DNA from: Corbicula japonica | Taxonomy: Eukaryota; Mollusca; Bivalvia; Venerida; Cyrenidae | Length of the DNA stretch: 64,000 nucleotides | Direction: 5' to 3' | Assembly: GCA_038501625.1 (NCBI GenBank) | Contig: JAZAYU010000113.1 | Coordinates: forward strand, 1,550,001 to 1,614,000 | Shown here: in pieces, positions 56,578 to 64,000 of the stretch | Numbering within the stretch: position 1 is the first letter of the stretch | How the letters are laid out: every line of letters starts with the position of its first letter | Program-made: the position numbers and the translations under genes | Notes under the pieces: generated by a model | Told to the model about the DNA's origin: nothing | What the model saw: only the letters and a program-made list of their open reading frames with translations | Databases searched by the model: none

Positions 56578-57368
56578 AAGAGTGATAAACTCTATGGCTG
56601 ATACTGTCAGACTCTGACAGGATCTAAACAGTCTGGCTGAATGGAAGCGGAAGTGGAAAATGACCTTTAAATTTTACGTGTCAAATCATGCATATCACTG
56701 GCCGCTCAAAAAAGGCCCTTAAAACACAATACACCTTGCATGATCAACCACTTCAATCTGTAGAACAAGCTACTTATCTAGTGATCGAATTTACATCTGA
56801 TTTTTCATGGTCTGCCATCTCTAACAAAATCACATCAAAAGCTAGTCAAACATTAGGATTCTTAAAACGCAACCTACTTTCAGCTTCTAAAGAAACCAAA
56901 ACTGCAGAATACAATGCAATTGTACGCCCAACGCTTGAATATTCTTCTGCTGTCTGGGATCCTTACCTCAAGAAAGATATCGATAAGATAATAACTATAC
57001 AGAGACGAGCAGCTCAATTTGTTCTAAATGACTATTCTAAGGCACCAGATTCAATGACAAACATTCTTACATCATTAAATTGGCCATCCCAAGAAAGTAG
57101 GCGTACAAATAATAGACTATTACTTTTCTATAAAATAGCTAATAATTTAGTAGCGATGGACATGAACCAGTACCAACAATTACATACAAGACAATCAAGA
57201 CATTACCATAACCAAGCATACCATCTAGTACAATCAACTAATGATACATAAAAGTATTCATTATTTCCTCGCACAGTCTACTTGTGGAATACTCTCCCAC
57301 CGAATGTAGTCAGCGCTTACTCAGTCTCTGGATTCAAGTCAGCGCTGGCTACATGGACTGCTCCATAA
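56578..57368 (+). pseudogene. LINE reverse transcriptase, C-terminal part
   Basis: Continues after the insertion (DLNSLAEWKRKWKMTF, typical of the post-FADD helix). The long frame 56688-57251 carries the thumb and C-terminal landmarks SKASQTLGFLKRNL, VRPTLEYSSAVWDPY and IQRRAAQFVLNDY. One in-frame stop (57249-57251) precedes the usual end (YLWNTLPPNVV...FKSAL) at 57366-57368. Confidence 0.8.
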
Positions 57369-57650
57369 ACAGCAAGTTATGCTTTTATATTTAACCCTAC
57401 TAACTTCCTCTTCTGTACAAAACCATATACATATTGTAGTAAACTAGGGCTTTTAAGGTCTTTTAAGGTGTTAGATTTTGCACCTTTTTTGCACGTTGTT
57501 AGGTCACTCCTGGGTGGACTGAGTAGCCTGGGAGCCCAAACACCTTTCTCTTTTACTAACCCCCCACGCATGACCATAATATATCAGTGATTGAATGATT
57601 GCCATTATCATAGAAGAAGAGAAGAAGAAGAAGATGAAGAAGAAGAAATT

Positions 57651-57795
57651 TAAAAAGAAAGGTTACCAACATGATTGGTGAAATATCATTGGTGAATGAT
57701 ATTCTGCAGACCTGTTGATTAACCCATCTACAGTTGATCATTATGCTTACCTCTTCGGTTGCACGACGATGGCAGGGGTTTAAATAGATGAAAAA
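57651..57795 (+). repeat. dispersed repeat family A, partial copy after the LINE tail
   Basis: GGTTACCAACATGATTGG, CATCTACAGTTGATCATTAT and GGTTGCACGACGATGGCAGG match the beginning of the 48122 copy. Confidence 0.65.
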
Positions 57796-58300
57796 GGAAC
57801 TTTGAAAGGCGACGACCACGACAAATATGAATTACATCTGGGTTTCGGCGAAAAAACTTGCAAAAGGTTTTTTCTTTATTACGTCAGAGCTATATGGGGA
57901 TTTGTAAAGTTTGCAAGAGAAACTTTTTACCTACACGTGTACACAGTAATTAAAGAAAGAAATTTGCAATTAATTAAAATATAAAATTGAATGTTCCTGT
58001 AATTTAATAAATGGTAGTTTTAAGTATGTAATAACACAACTAGTTTTTATCGGCGAAAAGTACCGATTTACAAGACTATGCAAAATATGTAAAACGAACA
58101 TTGAAAGCAACCGACCAAGACAAGATAAAACAAAGCATCTACGCCTGAATAAATAGTTTGCATAGAAATAAATAGCACGTTAATATTTTATAACAAATAT
58201 CCCATGGGGAAAGGACTAATGGTAAAAATAAAAAAAATCACGTGTTCATACATACTGCCCACGCCGCCTAGCCCCGGGTTGAGAAAGAAAAACATGTTTT
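57796..58300. other. no certain gene
   Basis: A short frame at ~58068-58151 (DLQDYAKYVKRTL...) faintly recalls the FNEYVKYVIKAL helix of the sulfotransferase; too short to call. CCGCCTAGCCCCGGGTTGAG at ~58266 recurs in reverse near 23490. Confidence 0.3.
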
Positions 58301-58307
58301 CTTGACC

Positions 58308-58545
58308 CGAGATCACAGTATTGCACGTGATTCTACGTTTTGTTACGAAAGATCTAAGCATTAACCGTCATACTTCGCTTTGTTGCGCGAGATCACAACA
58401 TTACACGTCATCCTTCGATTTGTTGCGCGAGATCACAACATTACACGTCATCCTTCGCTTTGTTGCGCGAGATCACAACATACACGTCATCCTTCGTTTT
58501 GTTGCGCGAGATCACAACATAACACATCATCCTTCGCTTTGTTGC
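58308..58545 (+). repeat. 40-bp tandem repeat, ~6 units
   Basis: TTTGTTGCGCGAGATCACAA units start at 58381, 58421, 58461 and 58500 with one more degenerate unit on the left; each contains an ACACGTCATCCTTCG segment. The first unit or two are diverged. Confidence 0.85.
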
Positions 58546-60100
58546 ATTGTACGAAAATTTATGTAAGAATATTAAACACTATCAAACCACCAAAGTAAAC
58601 TAAAAACCTAGAAAGCTATAGAAGTCGGCAGAAAATTTTTACTTTTTTTTCAGAAAAGGCCACGGGTGTTAAATGTTAACCTCGCCATTAAATCTAAACA
58701 ATACGTAAACTTCACAGTTCTAATTTATTTCATTAACTCCTTTTTACTCCCGGAGGCATATTCCTTCGTCTTAAACTGAAATTAATAATACACCTTTATT
58801 CAGTCGTATATAATACGATATTATCTAAAAGTATCGGTTTGTTTCAATGACAAAACCTTCATTGTTATTATGTGTGTGAATTTAAGGTACATTTTACAAA
58901 CACTACAATAGCAACAGACAAGCAACATACACATCATGGCATCAGTTTTCGAAACTTTTTTTTACTTAGAAACCAGAACGGCAGTCCGCACCTACTTAAG
59001 AACAAGTACTTTTTGCCTCCTATAATTTGAACTTAAACCGGGTAAAATGTGATCAGTTATTTCTTTAACAATAAATGGCGTTACTGTTTATGAATGGATA
59101 TCGTTTTACGGATCAATTATATACAATCCGCTCAAAGAGGAATCTGCCTTATCGATTAATGTTGGGAAAGCATTAAAAGACATTGAAGTAGTGCGAGGCC
59201 TACTTCGATCGAGTTGTTTAATCGATTCTTAACAATGTCATTATATTGCAAAAAGTTTTTTTAGAAATAAAATATTAGAAAGGCAGTTCAAAAAGTGGCA
59301 ACATTGAAGTTAAACTTTGAAGATTTTATCTATTTGAGGAAAACGGTGATTCAAATGAGAATTGTAACAAAACCAATGTAGGCTGGATATACAAATAAAC
59401 ATTTAAATTAGAAAATTAATTTATATGGATACATGTATTAATTTTTCTTGAAGATAGGGGTAATTCTAAAGAGACAACTAACATGCTAACAAAACCCCAA
59501 TAGACTGGACGGGCAAATGACGCTACGAAGTATTTGTAAGGTAAGGCACACTTATTTTTCAATCTAGAATTTTTGTTCATTGTATACAAATAAATTTTAA
59601 GATCATATATTCTTTACATAGAGACGTTCAAGCGCTCCGAATAGCCGTCTTAAATTGACACTGACCGTTCCAATTGATGATTTATATTTATTTTTGCTGT
59701 TAAACATAGTTACAATGTAATATGGTTAAAATGCAGGTCATATAGGTCGAACACTCGTTTTGAATACGTTAAGCATGAAATCGCACCGTTAAAAACGTTT
59801 AAAGCTTTCCCATTAGACGACATTTTATTGCAACTGACCATTGCAGGGCGGTGACCTACCCGTGTCGGTATTTGTCCCGGAGAATACTGTGGTGTCATTG
59901 TATTTCACAGTGGTTAAATTTTTCGGTTTTTGCGCTAAAAAAGTGCGCAAAATGGAACACTATTGACATCAAACAGTTGAATTATTAGTCGTTTGGGAAT
60001 AATGCATGTTTGCGAAATTATGTCCGCACGAAAATGTCCACTATGACTTATGTGCGAAATTTAAATATTGCGAAATTTAATGCTTTTAGCTTTTATCATA
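58546..60100. other. no gene recognised; repeat fragments
   Basis: 59508-59555 matches 38103-38155, and 59825-59880 (TGACCATTGCAGGGCGGTGA) resembles the family-A middle. Otherwise AT-rich. Confidence 0.35.
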
Positions 60101-60106
60101 AGGTTA

Positions 60107-60129
60107 TGATGATGATGATGATGATGATG

Positions 60130-60202
<73 letters not shown>

Positions 60203-60211
60203 TAAAAATAA

Positions 60212-60250
<39 letters not shown>

Positions 60251-60252
60251 AC
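60107..60252. repeat. compound microsatellite (ATG)n(ATA)n(AATA)n
   Basis: About 8 ATG units, about 25 AAT units, then about 13 AAAT units. Translates as poly-Met/Ile; not a gene. Confidence 0.9.
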
Positions 60253-60691
60253 AACTCTTTATTTAAAGTAGGTAACTCATAAGATTTAAAAACAATCACA
60301 AATTTCGTTTACAAATCTTATTTTCAAAGGGCATGCTAAAATTCAGAAAATTATAAACAAATAAATAATTGATTTATAGCTATGGGTAAAGAAATTATTT
60401 CAGTGAGACAAGTTGCGGTGTATACATAATTACAAAAACAACATCATCAACAACAACAACAACAATAGCAACAACAAAAACATTGAACAGTAACCAGTCA
60501 ATGTATATCATAATTTAATAATTAATGTTGATTGTACTCGTTTGTTTAAAAATTCAGGTTATTTGAAATATGAATGGAAGTAGGAAGTTCATTCCAGATA
60601 ACCATACTGGAGTTACTGAATGTAAAAAATATGGGTTCAATTATGCTTTGCTCACTCTTTGCACTGTGTGGGAAAGTCTGAACTTGTGAAT
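60253..60691. other. no gene recognised
   Basis: AT-rich with a CAACAACAA run at ~60446-60480. Confidence 0.4.
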
Positions 60692-60699
60692 GTGGTTAC

Positions 60700-61614
60700 T
60701 AGGGATGGGACCGAACATTCGAATATCCGAATATTCGCAAACCGGCCCAATATTCGGATGCCAAAACGGTATGCTGATACTTGCATTTTTAACTATTACG
60801 ATCTATTTAACAAAAAGAAACTTAAAATCCCTATAATTTCTGATTATTTTGAATGTTATTCTCCGTGTCAATTACACCTGTCATACCGTTTCTGGTCATT
60901 AACACGTTGTTGATTCGGATAATTGACACGAGTGCCTGAATCGCCGCTGTATATTGGCAGTTAGGACGAGGTGCGAACGGAGTGTTGTTTGTTATCATTG
61001 TCTGCTTTAATTGGCAACATTGACATTTTTTTCAGGTAAACAAAACGTAAATAACAAACACCCAATTAAAAACTTACCCAATCAGTCTTAATTTCTTTAT
61101 TTTAAAAGCCAATCAAAACGAATCACTCACAAATTAACAAATGAAGCACCATTACTCATTTGAGTGTACATGCATTAAATACGAATAATAAAATAAAAAA
61201 ACATATCATATCAATATCAAGGGTTAGACGCGCTATTCAATGATAAGCAATGACTTCACTGACTTCACGTCATACTGTACACACGATGACGACTACGACA
61301 ACAACAACAACTAAAGGCATCGGCAGTACTATCCTTCAAAACTGATTCCAATTCATGAGTTATCGACTGCCAGTATCAATGAGTTCCATTAGTAACTAAA
61401 ATTAATTTTTTTTTTATTGTTTCAAACCCGTAATAACGTTAATTACGTTAATAAGAGTTAATAAAAAGTTCGTCTGGCAAAACTTTACATATTTTCGGAT
61501 AAGCTAATATTCGGATAGCCAAATATGAACCGTTGATCACGCGAATATCCGAATATATTCGGATAACCTATGCGAATATTCGAATGCCTATTTTAGAATT
61601 CGTTCCCATCCCTA
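60700..61614. mobile_element. 915-bp hAT-like element
   Basis: Ends TAGGGATGGGACCGAACATT and its imperfect inverse CGTTCCCATCCCTA, flanked by a perfect 8-bp duplication GTGGTTAC (60692-60699 and 61615-61622). Subterminal arrays of ATTCGAATATCCGAATATTC-type words occur at both ends. No transposase ORF. Confidence 0.85.
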
Positions 61615-61622
61615 GTGGTTAC

Positions 61623-62182
61623 CATTTGGTACAAATGTATACTTACACTAAGCACGGTTTGGAGAGATGGGACTCTCCAGTCTCGAGTGTTCTTCTTGCA
61701 ATTTTACAATGACTATTTTTGTAACTTTAATTTTTAGCACAATTTGTCTAGTTGAAATTAAATGAGAGTACTAAATGATAAAACTTGAAAATTGAAACTT
61801 TTTTATCTTCTTAAACGCCTATTTCTACATAAACATATTCAATGGCGTTGTACACAATACAATAGGCAACACATAATTATAGGTACTTACAGAGAACAGT
61901 AAAAAGTAAAAATATAAACATAATATGAAACTACATCACATAGTTAAATCGCATTTTCTACAAAAAGTAAATATGATACAGTACATTTTCACAACACAAT
62001 TTTGGGATTATCGATTCTGCTTCAGAATAATTCAGAAAAATCTCTAAATTTTCGGATAAGCTAATATTCGGATAGCCAAATAATATAATAATATATAGTT
62101 ATTTGGTTTCTTGACAGGGAATGTGAGGATATATTGCCGGTCTGGGTGTCATATTACCCTTTCAAGGAACCAAATAATTGTT
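61623..62182. other. no gene; fragment of the hAT-like family at 62048-62085
   Basis: TTTCGGATAAGCTAATATTC followed by GGATAGCCAAATA repeats 61494-61530 of the neighbouring element, so a second broken copy is present. Confidence 0.5.
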
Positions 62183-62671
62183 TTATTATACTGCAAAGAC
62201 TTTTTCAGACAAAATTAATAAGAAAACATCGATTTTTCGATTATTTCGCTTATTTAATGCCGAACGGCTTAATTCCCCTCTGAGAACCTCAATAATTACA
62301 TGTCGGACGTCATTAATTTACCTGCATGGCGTCACTTCTATAGAAATTGAATGGACTATCCATTTGATTTTTATTTACAAAATTTGAGAATAATCTGATC
62401 GTTTTCAACGTTAAAAACATAACAGAAATATTTTCTGTAAAAATTTTAGTAATCCCTAAGCATACCGCTTTATAATTTACAAATTCGGCTTGAAATGATG
62501 CATTTTTACCGAAATTCAAAACAAAATTGCGGACGACAACAAAAGGTGGGAGGCCAGACGGGGAAATTAAGGCACATGCAGTTCATATCTACGGCCGATC
62601 CGTAAATACGGATATACATCAGCGGTAAATTATCCAATCAAATTCAAGGAAATTTCTTTGCAGTATAATAA
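62183..62671. mobile_element. ~490-bp short inverted-repeat element
   Basis: TTATTATACTGCAAAG (62183-62198) and its perfect inverse CTTTGCAGTATAATAA (62656-62671). It abuts the LINE remnant, whose frame runs into it. Contains GACGTCAT (~62309). Confidence 0.5.
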
Positions 62672-62812
62672 ATGTGTTTTCAGTTGTTTTTTTAACGTAT
62701 TCACTGATTCACATTGTCTGATGTTTAATGGTAGTTGATTCCACAGTTTTGGGCCTATAGTACTAAAACTTCTATCACTGAATGTTTTCTTATTATTTTT
62801 ACGGAATAGCAT
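62630..62812 (-). pseudogene. LINE reverse-transcriptase C-terminal remnant
   Basis: DRSFSTIGPKLWNQLPLNIR followed by LKKQLKTHLL is the standard C-terminal motif of CR1/jockey-type LINE proteins. Only this end survives. The last ~10 codons come from the adjoining inverted-repeat element. Confidence 0.75.
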
Positions 62813-62929
62813 AGCGACCTTCTGATGATTCTAAGGATCGAATGTTAAGTTTAGAATCTTTAATAGAAAAAAGGTTTAATAACTTATTGGGGTGCATCTC
62901 CGACAGTACAATTATATATGTAAAAAAGT

Positions 62930-63640
62930 GAAATATGCATATCAGGAATTGCAACATCCAGCAGACACAGCCTCCCCACACAGCCAGAAAGTAGAGAGGA
63001 AAAGAGAGCATGGTATTACAATAATCAGTTTCAAAATGGACGCCAAAAACAATTAACGAAAGTGAGAACCCGAGGGGTTTCCGTCTTGAAAACAATTTGC
63101 CACTGGGGGTTTAAACCAGGTTCTAGGGTGCAACGACCTCACACTTGTCCCAACAGGTTCTCATATCACAAAACAAGTACAAATTGTCTTGGTGAAATAA
63201 CTCCAACCCACCCTTCGGCTCAAAAATGTTGCATGCAAAAGCACACAAATATATAAAACAATAGAAGCTAATAGCATTGCAAAGCCAAAGGGCGGGTACT
63301 CAATGATCTTACCGAGGCCAGAGCTCCTGGAGCAAAATCAGCAAGAACACGATGACAGAGATACAAGAAACAATTCGAGCTTCTTTTAAGAAAAGATTTC
63401 CCCATAAACCTTCATAAACTCTTAAACTCCTGCAACCTTCGTGCAACCAAAGAGGTAAGCATTATGATCAACTGTAGATGGTTTAATCACCAGGCCTGCA
63501 GTGCGCTGCAGAATATCATGTTGGTAACCTTTGAATTTTCAGATGGTTTTTACGAATAACCGGGAGAAATTAACATTGCCTTTTGTTCTTAAGTTTATAA
63601 ATTAAATCGCCATATAAAAAAACTGGTTGTGAAATACGTT
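62930..63640 (-). repeat. dispersed repeat family A, near-complete minus copy
   Basis: Reverse complement of the 48122 copy along its whole length: CAGCCTCCCCACACAGCC, GGTTTAAACCAGGTTCTAGG, ACTCAATGATCTTACCGAGG, GATCAACTGTAGATGGTT, GGTTTTTACGAATAACCGGG. Confidence 0.75.
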
Positions 63641-64000
63641 GTTGCAAAAGTTATTTTAAACTGCATCTGTATAAGTATTTTTAAATACGTTTTGCAAAAC
63701 AATTCGATTTCAAAACAATTCGATGGTTGTCTTACTGAATACGAATGTCGTCGAGCACTCTTTAATACAAAACAAAATAATGTTGTTTACGTTGTTGTTT
63801 TTTCCCAGCTTTATGACCCTCCCGCCTCTTTACGAGTACATTGTGGTGTGGACATACCAGCTTTCCGTGGTGGAGGAAGACCACATGTGCCCATCGTGGG
63901 AATTTTCAGGTTCGAGCTGGTACCTGGGTAGAACCACCGACGTTCCGCAAGCTAGCTGGTTAGCTTCATCACATGAAAGATCTTGACCCTGGTAGTTTTC
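63641..64000. repeat. AT-rich DNA, then a repeat fragment shared with ~30640
   Basis: ATGACCCTCCCGCCTCTTTA and CATTGTGGTGTGG (63810-63860) match ~30666-30712. The following GC-richer DNA runs off the window. The overlapping ORFs (63629-63986) lie on this repeat. Confidence 0.45.

Larger units (their letters stand above)
53137..57650 (+). mobile_element. degraded jockey/CR1-type LINE with two insertions
   Basis: PHD-like finger, endonuclease, reverse transcriptase and a C-terminal domain follow in order on the plus strand, broken by frameshifts, stops and insertions at ~54440-54715 and 55757-56577. The 3' end shows TGATTGAATGATTGCC and a GAA-rich tail at ~57588-57650. The 5' boundary is uncertain. 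Confidence 0.8.

Noticed and set aside
58068..58151. A sulfotransferase exon remnant
   Set aside because: Similarity to one helix only, no catalytic motif, too short to support.
58308..58545. CRISPR-like array
   Set aside because: Units are contiguous 40-bp tandem copies without unique spacers, in a eukaryotic context.
60010..60299. Poly-Ile/Met ORFs on both strands
   Set aside because: Translation of a compound microsatellite.
63629..63986. Overlapping 87-100-codon ORFs at the window end
   Set aside because: They lie on a repeat fragment shared with ~30640 and lack a recognisable domain.

Overview
The window looks like AT-rich, intron- and repeat-laden genomic DNA of a marine invertebrate, most likely a bivalve mollusc. 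The taxon is an inference from the kinds of repeats, the jockey/CR1-type LINE with a PHD-like finger, the Ty3/Gypsy element and a Golgi-type carbohydrate sulfotransferase; no single marker proves it. Host coding content is low: one clear gene fragment (terminal sulfotransferase exon, 50026-51113) and a few isolated exon candidates. Nearly everything else is mobile or repeat DNA, often nested.

1-8101: a Ty3/Gypsy-like retrotransposon (5' end outside the window) with gag, pol (protease, RT, RNase H, integrase, broken by a one-base frameshift), and a third ORF in the env position (paired zinc finger plus long Glu/Lys/Arg coiled coil) directly behind a good splice acceptor. A polypurine tract leads into a 3' LTR, which is followed head-to-head by a second, inverted LTR, forming a 1.1-kb palindrome with 542-bp arms. 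8102-13878: ~170-bp dispersed tandem repeats broken up by a 1.37-kb inverted-repeat transposon (9447-10812).

13879-37341: the most unusual object, a 23.5-kb structure bounded by inverted repeats of about 1.8 kb and a 5-bp target duplication. Each terminal repeat carries eight ~18-bp palindromes spaced ~65 bp apart, plus an inward-facing ATG mini-exon with a splice donor. A diverged copy of the unoccupied target site lies inside the element at ~23.93 kb, which supports a single insertion. I recognise no transposase in it. The right terminal repeat itself holds a 1.86-kb insertion.

37342-49400: flanking repeats, two exon candidates, a TTAA-flanked foldback element (40207-40903), a 141-bp hairpin element, and a 42-bp minisatellite split by a hAT-like element (8-bp duplication) that itself contains another hAT-like element (8-bp duplication). 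50026-51113: sulfotransferase exon with an in-frame stop. 53137-57650: a dead LINE containing two insertions. 57650-64000: tandem repeats, microsatellites, a third hAT-like element (60700-61614), a LINE remnant and another copy of the window's commonest dispersed repeat. The promoter-proximal exons, palindromes and splice signals are read from sequence only; no alignment or search was run.
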